This document shows, one piece after another, positions 8,577 through 16,550 of a stretch of DNA of 33,221 bases. The notes beneath the pieces were generated by a model. The model was not told the DNA's origin, made no database searches, and worked only from the letters and a program-made list of their open reading frames with translations. This stretch comes from Tannerella sp. (GTDB lineage: Bacteria; Bacteroidota; Bacteroidia; Bacteroidales; Tannerellaceae): positions 1 through 33,221 of the forward strand of contig JAITJX010000159.1 in assembly GCA_031278765.1 (NCBI GenBank), read 5' to 3'. The position numbers and the translations under genes are program-made. The stretch's first letter is position 1, and each line of letters begins with the position of its first letter.

Positions 8577-8852
8577 TTATTCTTCAATTACTTTGGGTAC
8601 AACTAAATAATTATTCTTGACAACGGGAAAATTGTCAATTATTGTCTGTCGCTCCGATTCGGACGATTCAATCACAACGTCGTCTCGCAAATCGTTTAAG
8701 GACACTGCGCTATCCATCATAAGTTCAACAAAATCAACTTTGTTTTGCCCCGATACTGCCGCCCGAACTTTACCGAACAGTTTATCAACCGATTCGGATG
8801 AAGTGGCATCTTTAATATTTGACAGGACTTCTAATGACATTAATTTACTCAT
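8577..8852 (-). CDS. gatC: Amidotransferase subunit C (GatC)
   Basis: A 91-aa protein with the GatC layout: two helices, then the LRDDV motif and a C-terminal VVKNNYLVVPKVIEE that matches the family's VPKVIE ending. GatC wraps around GatA and GatB and stabilises the complex. Its ATG overlaps the stop of the upstream REC-asparaginase gene (ATGA at 8849-8852), so translation of the two is probably coupled. This ties the tRNA amidation genes to the signalling and asparaginase genes. Confidence 0.9.
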   Translation of the reverse strand: MSKLMSLEVLSNIKDATSSESVDKLFGKVRAAVSGQNKVDFVELMMDSAVSLNDLRDDVVIESSESERQTIIDNFPVVKNNYLVVPKVIEE

Positions 8853-11290
8853 ATTATTGCTTTTAACCGGTTCTTGATTCTCTCTTTTGCCGAATCATAC
8901 GTCTTCTCCGTCTTAAAGTAGTTTTTATCGGGGATAATGTATTTTAAATTATCTTTCAGTTCTTTGATACGTCTGTACATTTTCTTTTTTGACGCTTGCG
9001 AACGGAACTGAACACCTGCCATAATAGCCGACTTTAGATACTTCAAATCATCTGTTTTACTATCATAATGTCCCAATAAATAGGCGCATTTTATCATGAT
9101 TTCGGCAAGCGACATATCTCCTGCAAAAAGGACTCCTTCGTTAATGAAATGTCCGGCAACCTCATATTCAACATCAGGGATCTGATGCTGTACTTGAGAT
9201 GTTAGAATTACAATATTGTTTTTGGCAATTGCATCTATTGCAAAATCCATGGGAGAATATTCATGCTTCTTTTTTTCTTCTGCCCTGATTTCATGTTCTT
9301 TGTCGTTTCTTTCTTCAGGAACCTTCAGTTCATATTGATAGGGGATGTTCCCTGCGCCAAAACCAATCAAAATAAAGACTGATGGTTTATCTTCGACGCT
9401 TAAATCCAGATACTTTTGATATAGTGTTTTTGATGTAAACGGGCTACATAATATCGGATATACACGGCAAGAGTCTTCTTTCAACTCTTCAATATCTGCT
9501 GCAATCTGGTTTTTATTGTTTATATCTTTAAGCCGTTGTAAAATTTCACTATATACTAACGGATTCATTTCTGACGAGTCTATTCTTACAACTTCCTTTG
9601 AAATGAACTTTGCAAATAGTGGCATTTTCTTGTCTTCCGGATTCCTGTATTTTGATGATTCCGACTTAAAAAACTTTTCCATTGCCGAGAATGAAGGTTT
9701 GCCCGAAGTACCGCCGCTTTTTGACATGGCAATAGTTCCTCCAGTCCTCAGCAAGTATAACTCGTCAAGACAGTTGCTATATGACAGCAGTTTCTCCTCA
9801 GTTTCCATTTCATCCCAATTATAACGGGCTATGATTTCGCCATCGAAAGCATCTACATCCCATATATTGACTTTTTTGAGATTATTACCCAGAAATTTTT
9901 TCCCCATATCAAAAGCAACTCCAATTTGTGGATTGACAAACTGATTAAGATAGTACAGTGCAGAAATCATATTATCAGGAGCATCAGATGGGGCAAATTC
10001 CGATTTTAGTGATATTTGAGAGCCGGTCAAGGCTATACTGCATTTCAAATCTTTAACGCAATATTGCAACAGGCTTAGAGTCCAAGCCATTGTATCAGTT
10101 CCGTGCGATAATAAAACGCCAACTTTATTGTGATAGGCCCCTTCTTTTCGAAGGATATCTTTAATATCCTGACTAACTGTGCCAATATTCCTGATTTCCC
10201 TCTTTGAATGTGAATTGTCGGTTGATTCAACGGCAACATAACCAGACAAGATTTCACCAAAATCATTCGTGAACTTTTTCAGATTTTCCTTGTTTTTGGT
10301 TACGGAAAAAATGGCAATTGATGTAGGCATGACGCCATATTGAACTTTCAGATGTTTTAAAATGTTAATTCCTCCATTATCAACAACTGATTGTTGTTGT
10401 TGATATTCTTCTACATATTTTAACTTATTCTCATCAATGTTTTCTTTTGATGTAAATTCTTTTTTACAGATTGGACATACATTCTTATCTTTTTTGCTTA
10501 TTTCATTACCTGTTTGGTCATAATTAATATCCAAAAGCACGATGTCCAATATTTCACTGGATTTCAACCATTTAAAAATATTTAGCTCGTTGCCATTGTA
10601 ATTCAGATTCATATCGTATGGAAAATCTATTACCTTATAAATTTGATTATTCGACTCTTCTTTGTTCAATTCAACTTCTAATTGACATTTAAAATGTGAA
10701 GCATGGTCGTCAATGACTCCTATTGGATGATATTCCGGAAGTTGTCGGTATGATACCCGCCTTACCTCATCTCGTTTCTCATCAATAAGATCAAAATTAA
10801 CAAATTCAGACACGGGTATTTTAATCTTGTTGCCGTTCTCTAACGGAAGCCGGAAATAAGAAAAGTCGAAGTACCGTAAGATATTCTCATATCCTGCTTC
10901 GTGTGAATATATTTTCGCCAATTTTTCCTTGACTTTATCTTCCGGTAAGAAACCAAACAGGATGATTGGCTCGTCGTTGCGGATTTTGTTTGTACAGCGA
11001 AGAGCCACCGCCAATTCAATACCAGGCAAATCGCTGCGTTTGTCTTGCTCGGCATAAGTTAACTCTGTGTTGATGATGTATGTAACAGCCGATGTATCTC
11101 GGCTGTCGTCATACAATTCGGATAGCAACGACAAAGCGCCGAAAGAACACCCTCTGGTATCGAAGCATTTAATCTTCTGCGCAACTTTGGATTTCTCAGA
11201 ATTAAACGAATCTTCAAATTCAAATGACTTGTGTTCGACGACGATAGTTTGAGCAAAGTCGTTATTGTCGGATATAATACGGTAATTCAT
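8849..11290 (-). CDS. Double-receiver protein fused to a rearranged asparaginase
   Basis: 813 aa. Residues 1 to about 160: receiver-like domain with Glu76 where the phospho-Asp is expected (INTEL), then LPGIELAVALR and PIILFGFLPE. Residues about 187-345: a receiver with Asp194-Asp195, Asp254 (VLLDIN) and Ser329/Thr331 (FSVT), interrupted after the acceptor by an insert containing CPIC (C272, C275). Residues about 375-813: asparaginase. HGTDTM (396-401), TGSQ (422-425), DAPDNM (436-441) and a likely catalytic Lys (K472/K473) come first; TGGTIA (516-521) and DSSEM (571-575) come after; then the C-terminal domain with GFGAGN (643-648). In ordinary type I/II asparaginases and GatD, TGGTIA and DSxxM precede HGTDT, so the two halves of the N-terminal domain are swapped. 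Expected activity is Asn (or Gln) hydrolysis under phosphorylation control. The gene lies 20 bp after the 248-aa gene and overlaps gatC. Confidence 0.85.
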   Translation of the reverse strand: MNYRIISDNNDFAQTIVVEHKSFEFEDSFNSEKSKVAQKIKCFDTRGCSFGALSLLSELYDDSRDTSAVTYIINTELTYAEQDKRSDLPGIELAVALRCTNKIRNDEPIILFGFLPEDKVKEKLAKIYSHEAGYENILRYFDFSYFRLPLENGNKIKIPVSEFVNFDLIDEKRDEVRRVSYRQLPEYHPIGVIDDHASHFKCQLEVELNKEESNNQIYKVIDFPYDMNLNYNGNELNIFKWLKSSEILDIVLLDINYDQTGNEISKKDKNVCPICKKEFTSKENIDENKLKYVEEYQQQQSVVDNGGINILKHLKVQYGVMPTSIAIFSVTKNKENLKKFTNDFGEILSGYVAVESTDNSHSKREIRNIGTVSQDIKDILRKEGAYHNKVGVLLSHGTDTMAWTLSLLQYCVKDLKCSIALTGSQISLKSEFAPSDAPDNMISALYYLNQFVNPQIGVAFDMGKKFLGNNLKKVNIWDVDAFDGEIIARYNWDEMETEEKLLSYSNCLDELYLLRTGGTIAMSKSGGTSGKPSFSAMEKFFKSESSKYRNPEDKKMPLFAKFISKEVVRIDSSEMNPLVYSEILQRLKDINNKNQIAADIEELKEDSCRVYPILCSPFTSKTLYQKYLDLSVEDKPSVFILIGFGAGNIPYQYELKVPEERNDKEHEIRAEEKKKHEYSPMDFAIDAIAKNNIVILTSQVQHQIPDVEYEVAGHFINEGVLFAGDMSLAEIMIKCAYLLGHYDSKTDDLKYLKSAIMAGVQFRSQASKKKMYRRIKELKDNLKYIIPDKNYFKTEKTYDSAKERIKNRLKAII

Positions 11291-11310
11291 AGCAGACAGT
11301 TCTTAATCGG

Positions 11311-12057
11311 TTAATACTCTACTTGAATCAACAACTTATCTCTCAAGATAGACAACTCCTCTGTCATGTATTTATCTTCGGAAGGGTTACTTTCCAATAT
11401 ACCTCCAATTCCTGTAATATCAATTCCTGCTTCTTTCAATCTATCAAAATTTGCCTGTTCAGGTTGCTTTCCCAAACAACCATGCAAAAATTTAAGAACG
11501 GCTTCTATTTTTTCGGGATAAATCCAATTGGCAATTTCATTGAATGCTACGTTGAATTTGTCGACATCGAACTTGCCGTTAAATTTGTTGGCATCGAACT
11601 CGCCGCCGTTATCGTTGCTTGACCAAGATTTTATAATTTCTTTCAGATAAGGGTAGCCCGCATCTTCACTATTCTCGTGCCGCCCTTTTTTCTTTTTCTT
11701 GAAACTACTTAGTATAGACCCAACAGCGTTTTCATCGTTTGCTCTTCCTAACCTTGTATGGTACATCACATAAGTATTGTCTGTGCTGGACAAGGACAAA
11801 ATACACTCTGCCCAATCTTTAAATTCAATATGGTCAGAAATGAGCAAAATATCCCACTTATCTGTTTCTTTAACAGCATCAGACAACTTCACGCCTTTTG
11901 TTTGTGAAATCAGTAAATAATTTCTCAGTCTTGAAATGTAAGGAGTTGATGTATACAGAAATTTTTTACGAAAATCATCGCATTCTTCTCCTAATCCAAT
12001 ATCTTTAATTTTACTATGTTTCTTTATACTAACAATAAAAATAATTTTTTTATCCAT
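11311..12057 (-). CDS. Unknown 248-aa protein between the kinase and REC-asparaginase genes
   Basis: Not recognised. Residues 3-10 (KKIIFIVS) and 68-75 (WDILLISD) are buried-strand-like, and VMYHT near 97-101 could be a third strand. This layout is reminiscent of a degenerate receiver (Asp75 at the acceptor position), but the match is weak. A Lys-rich stretch (KKKKK, about 120-124) follows. Residues 153-161 and 162-170 are a 9-aa tandem duplication (EFDANKFNG / KFDVDKFNV), encoded by 27-bp repeats at 11552-11578 and 11579-11605. The C-terminal part is helical. It lies 7 bp after the kinase gene and 20 bp before the REC-asparaginase gene, so it is part of the operon and likely a partner in the signalling pathway. 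Confidence 0.7.
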   Translation of the reverse strand: MDKKIIFIVSIKKHSKIKDIGLGEECDDFRKKFLYTSTPYISRLRNYLLISQTKGVKLSDAVKETDKWDILLISDHIEFKDWAECILSLSSTDNTYVMYHTRLGRANDENAVGSILSSFKKKKKGRHENSEDAGYPYLKEIIKSWSSNDNGGEFDANKFNGKFDVDKFNVAFNEIANWIYPEKIEAVLKFLHGCLGKQPEQANFDRLKEAGIDITGIGGILESNPSEDKYMTEELSILRDKLLIQVEY

Positions 12058-12064
12058 AATGATA

Positions 12065-15000
12065 TTATTTTGAAGTTAATTTTCTTGCACTGTATATTGC
12101 TTCCGTTAATGGAAATTTATGCTGCCTGTCAGTCATATATTGCTGCACGACAGAGAAATTCAGATAACGAATATTATCCGGCAAATTATTCGGCTTGCCT
12201 CGCCCAGAAATCACAACTATACGGTCGTAATAATCCTGTTTATCTGTTATAGCCACTTCTTTGAATACTATATCTCTAATAAAATTTTCTACGCCTTTTT
12301 TGTCGGTGTCGTCGTAATGTGCTCCCTTATATGACTTTATCATTTTTTCGAGTATGCTAAGATGTATAACCACAAAGTCGGTATTTTTAATATCTTCATT
12401 GATGTATTTGATTATATCCGAATAATTATTATCAAAATTTTGTTCATTCAGGTTAATTTTTAGTTCGCTATGGTAAACGGATTGAGCTTTTACAGAAGAG
12501 GAACATTTATATTCTTGTAATTTGTATTCTTTTGTAACAGGCACAAAAATATTATTAAATTGATAAAGGGTATAATAATCAATATGTTCAGGGTTACCCA
12601 ACTTTATTTCCGCTTTGTTCCATTTTGCTTTATATTGTTCCCCAATGGCGTGGGACTGTATTCGCTCGTCTATGACTTTAATACGCACACAGCAATTCAA
12701 TCCCCTTATTATGTTTAGAAATATTTCTTTTTCTGCTTTTCTTCCAAAATCTCCTCCTTCTTTAACATTCCACGGCGTTGTTGAAGACCTTTCTACTACT
12801 TTATATTTATTATTTTTTATTGTCCAATATGCAAGTTCGTTATGCGAACTACTGCAACCTTCATAGTATTTCAAGTATTTTTTGTCAGTTTCTTTAGGTC
12901 CTTCGTCATCTACTCCTATTTTTTTTGATTCTTCTACAAACATAATCCAGCAATCATATATTATATCTTTCCATTCTGTTTTGGTAATCTTTTCAACCCC
13001 ATCAACCCCACTTTTTGGTACTACTATCCTGCGGCTCAATGCAGGATTGTTTGACAAATCAAGGTCAGTATAATTTACAACCAAGCGATGTGGGTATATT
13101 TTTTTTAATGGTAATGGTTTTACTTCATGATTCTCATTATTAATTTCATTTTCGTTTAAAAAGTCTTTGGATGAAATTATCTTGATACCGTGCTTTAACA
13201 ACTCTTTCTTCTTTTCTTCATGCGTTGAACTAACTCCATTTCCAAAAATATCCTTATCGTCTCCCACAATCAGCACTTCTCGTGGTTTATACGCAAAGAA
13301 ACGATAAGCAAGGTAATTTTTCTCATTTTCTTGGCGCTTGTACGCTCTGAAAATGCCCAGTCGTTTTTCATTTTTTATTTCTTTGATAAAATACGAGTCT
13401 GTTTCTGTGAGTATTTCATGCTCTTCTCTTTTTTCATTTTTGTAAAGCGGCACTGTATACTCTTCGTGTTCAATCTCTTCCATTGGAATTTTACGCAAGT
13501 ATGTTGCCGATGCTTCCATTTCCAGCAAGCCCCAACCTCTTTGCCGCAACGTATTGCTTTTGCGGTCGATAACCGATTTGTTTATCTGTCGGTTTTGCTT
13601 GTGAACAAGCCAGTCGATATTGTTGATTTCTTTGGTTCCTTCTTCTTTGTCTTCAACCCAAATATCTGTATCTTCATCATCGCCCTGGTTGTTTTTCTTA
13701 ATCTTTGTATTGCCTGTAATATTATTCTTGATAATAATAGAAACGGCAAGCATCTCATTTACATCATCTTCCTTGCATTCTCCATCTTGGCATTCAGGAA
13801 TATCTTCGACTTTTAATTGAATAATAACGGGAGAGGTTTTTGTTGTTGCTACGCTTCCGTGTTTTACGAGGTTGCGTATCAGGTTTTCCAAGATAGTATA
13901 AAAAGCGTGATTGCCAAGCACATCGCCCGGAATGGCAAAAATTTTATTTTTGCTGTCATCATCATACTCAAATTTATAATAAAAATTTTCAATCCCGCTG
14001 ATAGTATCAACAAGAAGTCGGTTTTTCAGGAATCCATCCATAATATCGCCGAGCGTTGCGGATGTTTCCATAACTGGCGTACCCGTAGTGATGTCGCCGA
14101 TATAGTCAAAACGGACTTTGATGTAGTTGATAAGTGTAATAATATCTTCCAAACCGTGAAACTTATTGCTTTTCAATTCACTAAGGGCTATGGAAATTTT
14201 ATCATTAAGTCCATTCACCGTGCTGGCATTAAAATTGTTGAGAGTTATGCTAACTTCGTTGAAAACATTACTAACCGCTTGGATAAGTTCATCGAAGTTT
14301 TGGCTATTTTTTTCTTTGTTTTGCCCAGCAAGGCATTGACAATATTCGTGATTGTAAATTTGAAGGTTGTAGAAAAGCGTATTCTTAATCAGATTAACAA
14401 CCTTTACCAAAACGTGGCTGCCGATATTATGGCTGAGGTTGCGAGCCATAACTTGGGCAAGGGAGGCGCGGACGGCGATTTGAATAGTATTTTCTTCTTT
14501 TATGCGAAGAATAACAAAAAAAGTAAGTTTATTGATGAATATTTTAAGTTGCTTTAGAAAAATTTGTATTTCTTTCTTTTGTTCTGTGTTCTTCATGTCG
14601 CATTCTATTCCTATGTTAGCAGTTACAACATAAGGTTGTAATTTTTCTTCTTCAATAGAACCGAAAAAAACAGGTCCGACTAAAAAGAAAAAGTGAGTAA
14701 CATTGTTATCTTCATTTTCTTCTAAGGTATAACAGCTTTTTAGGGCATTTAACCAAGCTATAAATTTTGGTTTTAATGAATCATCTTTCTCTAAATATTC
14801 TCGTAAATTAGAGTCGTACACATAATTGTTATTTTCCTCAATGTGAGTGTGATATTCTGAGGAGGTAATTAATTCCGAGTTGAAACTAAACTCATATACT
14901 TCATCGAAAACTTTATTAGTTCTAAATATCAGCCCTATAGTTTCTGTCTTTTCTGTGTTAAAAATATCCTCACCCGAACCTATTAATATTTCATTTCTAT

Positions 15001-15286
15001 CAGTCGTAAATTTTTTTTTCTTGCCTATTCCGTGAAAATCCTTTTCAGAATGTATAAAATCCCCATAGAAAGCGATTTTACCTTTATCGCTTGCAACATT
15101 CCATATATTGAAATATTTTAGAAATTTAAAAATGCATTTTTCATCCTCATTAACTAATACTTTATTTTTCAATCTATTAAAAAATAATAAATTCCAATTG
15201 ACTGTAAATTTATTCTCTACATCCTTGACGAAATTCTCAAAAATTTCATCGAATATTTTATATTTATCATCAGATGGAGTATTCAT
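12065..15286 (-). CDS. Large soluble hybrid histidine kinase
   Basis: 1073 aa, with no signal peptide or clear membrane segment, so probably cytosolic. Residues 1 to about 265: unrecognised sensor region. An H-box-like segment ARNLSHNIGSHVL puts the phospho-His at H286, followed by a long helical stretch (to about 430). The ATPase domain has an N-box (ILENLIRNLVKHG, 465-477) and a G-box (RGWGLLEM, 583-590), with a long acidic insertion between them. C-terminal to this are two receiver-like units. One starts REVLIVGDDKD (669-679). The last has IKVIDE (869-874), DFVVIHLS (970-977, His at the expected acceptor Asp), IVVISG (1023-1028) and a final strand, so it is degenerate. It would sense an intracellular signal and phosphorylate the receiver proteins here. 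It lies 29 bp after the methyltransferase gene and 7 bp before the 248-aa gene. Confidence 0.8.
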   Translation of the reverse strand: MNTPSDDKYKIFDEIFENFVKDVENKFTVNWNLLFFNRLKNKVLVNEDEKCIFKFLKYFNIWNVASDKGKIAFYGDFIHSEKDFHGIGKKKKFTTDRNEILIGSGEDIFNTEKTETIGLIFRTNKVFDEVYEFSFNSELITSSEYHTHIEENNNYVYDSNLREYLEKDDSLKPKFIAWLNALKSCYTLEENEDNNVTHFFFLVGPVFFGSIEEEKLQPYVVTANIGIECDMKNTEQKKEIQIFLKQLKIFINKLTFFVILRIKEENTIQIAVRASLAQVMARNLSHNIGSHVLVKVVNLIKNTLFYNLQIYNHEYCQCLAGQNKEKNSQNFDELIQAVSNVFNEVSITLNNFNASTVNGLNDKISIALSELKSNKFHGLEDIITLINYIKVRFDYIGDITTGTPVMETSATLGDIMDGFLKNRLLVDTISGIENFYYKFEYDDDSKNKIFAIPGDVLGNHAFYTILENLIRNLVKHGSVATTKTSPVIIQLKVEDIPECQDGECKEDDVNEMLAVSIIIKNNITGNTKIKKNNQGDDEDTDIWVEDKEEGTKEINNIDWLVHKQNRQINKSVIDRKSNTLRQRGWGLLEMEASATYLRKIPMEEIEHEEYTVPLYKNEKREEHEILTETDSYFIKEIKNEKRLGIFRAYKRQENEKNYLAYRFFAYKPREVLIVGDDKDIFGNGVSSTHEEKKKELLKHGIKIISSKDFLNENEINNENHEVKPLPLKKIYPHRLVVNYTDLDLSNNPALSRRIVVPKSGVDGVEKITKTEWKDIIYDCWIMFVEESKKIGVDDEGPKETDKKYLKYYEGCSSSHNELAYWTIKNNKYKVVERSSTTPWNVKEGGDFGRKAEKEIFLNIIRGLNCCVRIKVIDERIQSHAIGEQYKAKWNKAEIKLGNPEHIDYYTLYQFNNIFVPVTKEYKLQEYKCSSSVKAQSVYHSELKINLNEQNFDNNYSDIIKYINEDIKNTDFVVIHLSILEKMIKSYKGAHYDDTDKKGVENFIRDIVFKEVAITDKQDYYDRIVVISGRGKPNNLPDNIRYLNFSVVQQYMTDRQHKFPLTEAIYSARKLTSK

Positions 15287-15315
15287 TTGTTCTAAGATTT
15301 TTTACCCAGAGAAAT

Positions 15316-16137
15316 TTATTTTTTTACAACAATAACAGTATCTAAGTCTTCTTCGGTCTGAATTTGACATTTCGAAGAGTAAAACGAAATATTCTTAAAT
15401 CCCACTTGCCTAAGTAAGATTTCTATTTCGTCATTAGCATATATTCGGAAACAATAATATTTTGTCGTTTCTTTTCCTGACTCCTCTCGCAGTTTCCAAC
15501 TGCCGTGCAAGCGTTTATCGTCAGAACAATACGATTTTTTTACATCTAAAGTATATTGTTGATTATTATGAAAAATATTTCTTGATGCGGCATAATCATT
15601 TTCTTTGCCTTTCAATATACGTTGTGCATTAAAATCCAAATGTATAAGCATTTTTCCATTCGGTTTAAGCAGATTGTAAAAATTTTGAGCAACTTTTTGA
15701 TTTTCATTATCATCAAAAAAACCAAAGGAACTGAACATATTTATTCCAAAATCATATAGCGTGTGATGATTGGAAATATTACGCATATCACAATTTTTAA
15801 TTTCAACACGATTCTGCATCGATTCACTTTTGGTCTGCAAAGATTCTTTGAACATTTGCAAATATTGCTTATTCAAGTCAATGGCAAATACATTTATTCC
15901 TTTTTCTGCTAATTGTGTTGCATGCCTACCCCAACCACAAGGACAGTCAAACAATGAGTCTCCTTTTTTGAGTTTCAGCAATTCATATATCATTCTTATT
16001 TCGTTTTCCGTCCTTTGTTCTCTTGTTATCTTTTGGTTACTGAAAGGACCTTCCGAACTATTATCAGCAATATAATAAAACTCTCCGAAGAATCCATATT
16101 TTTCTTCAAACCAATTTTTATTTTTGTTTCTTACCAT
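15316..16137 (-). CDS. Class I SAM-dependent methyltransferase
   Basis: 273 aa. SAM-binding motif I is LFDCPCGWGRHA (62-73), followed by the acidic end of strand 2 (VFAIDLN, 83-89), the motif III region (KNCDMRN) and GINMFSSFGFF (131-141). The region LLKPNGKMLIHLDFN is the usual strand 5. The N-terminus (NWFEEKYGFFGEFYYIAD) resembles small-molecule methyltransferases of the Methyltransf_25/11 type more than DNA methylases: there is no NPPY or DPPY motif. The substrate is unknown. It is the first gene of the minus-strand operon leading into the kinase, 29 bp upstream, with a promoter at 16222-16249. Confidence 0.8.
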   Translation of the reverse strand: MVRNKNKNWFEEKYGFFGEFYYIADNSSEGPFSNQKITREQRTENEIRMIYELLKLKKGDSLFDCPCGWGRHATQLAEKGINVFAIDLNKQYLQMFKESLQTKSESMQNRVEIKNCDMRNISNHHTLYDFGINMFSSFGFFDDNENQKVAQNFYNLLKPNGKMLIHLDFNAQRILKGKENDYAASRNIFHNNQQYTLDVKKSYCSDDKRLHGSWKLREESGKETTKYYCFRIYANDEIEILLRQVGFKNISFYSSKCQIQTEEDLDTVIVVKK

Positions 16138-16221
16138 TTATGGGCGTATTTATTAACTAATTTTTCACCTTTGACCTTCACTCAAAACCGAAGTATTAAA
16201 AACTTTGAATGAAAATCACTG

Positions 16222-16249
16222 CAAAGTTAAATAAAAAATTAATACAAAA
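16222..16249 (-). promoter_or_regulatory. Promoter of the methyltransferase-kinase-asparaginase-gatCAB operon
   Basis: On the minus strand TAACTTTG (plus coordinates 16222-16229) matches TAnnTTTG, with TTTTG (16245-16249) 15 bp upstream, a slightly short spacer. The leader to the ATG at 16137 is about 80 nt. No other good promoter was seen within the seven-gene run down to 3857. Confidence 0.5.
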
Positions 16250-16264
16250 GGATGTTTTTTTACT

Positions 16265-16290
16265 AAAAAATCACTTTTTTGTGATTTTTT
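16265..16290. terminator. Palindromic terminator hairpin
   Basis: AAAAAATCAC and GTGATTTTTT form a perfect 10-bp stem with a 6-nt loop, flanked by A/T runs on both sides, so it could terminate in either direction. It separates the ABC transporter and IS remnant from the next promoter (16222) and thus insulates the kinase operon from upstream read-through. Confidence 0.6.
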
Positions 16291-16550
16291 CGACATATAT
16301 ATAAATCAATGAGTTACGGTTTAATAGGATTAAGTTTAGCCGTATTATTTGCTCAAATCTAAACCTATTGTAAACCCTATTTAACATCCCTATTGCCTGG
16401 TTGGCTCTTTTTATTCCAATTTTTCGGTGTTCGGGTCCGTGCATACTGTTTTGTATAAACCAAAAAACGTATTCAACCCTCGCTCTTATTATGAGTTTTA
16501 TAGCCATAATGTCTTTCTTTGTTTTTTGTTACCCATCGAGCATCAATGTC
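16271..16550 (-). pseudogene. IS5-type transposase remnant with internal deletion and frameshift
   Basis: Two transposase pieces are recognisable in different frames. The upstream piece lies in the frame of the ABC gene (about 16473-16550): DIDARWVTKNKERHYGYKTH, like the middle of IS5-group transposases (DARWTKK...YGYKNH). The downstream piece, read from 16507 to 16271, contains RARVEYVFWFIQNSMHGP, IGIKRANQAIGMLNRVYN and RFEQIIRL, the C-terminal block of the same family. The part between them, including the catalytic Glu region, is missing. The element is dead. Its left part now forms the C-terminal tail of the ABC protein. Confidence 0.75.

Noticed and set aside
13817-14557. 246-codon plus-strand ORF inside the kinase gene
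   Set aside because: It is antisense to a continuous, motif-bearing kinase frame and has no recognisable domain; AT-rich coding sequence easily gives long antisense frames here.
15316-16137. Methyltransferase as part of a restriction-modification system
   Set aside because: No restriction endonuclease is nearby and the protein lacks the NPPY/DPPY motif and size of DNA methylases; it looks like a small-molecule type.
8849-16137. Calling the locus a Detocs system outright
   Set aside because: The logic is similar, but I cannot show homology of the kinase or receivers to Detocs proteins from sequence alone, and the presence of gatCAB-aspS is not part of Detocs as I know it.
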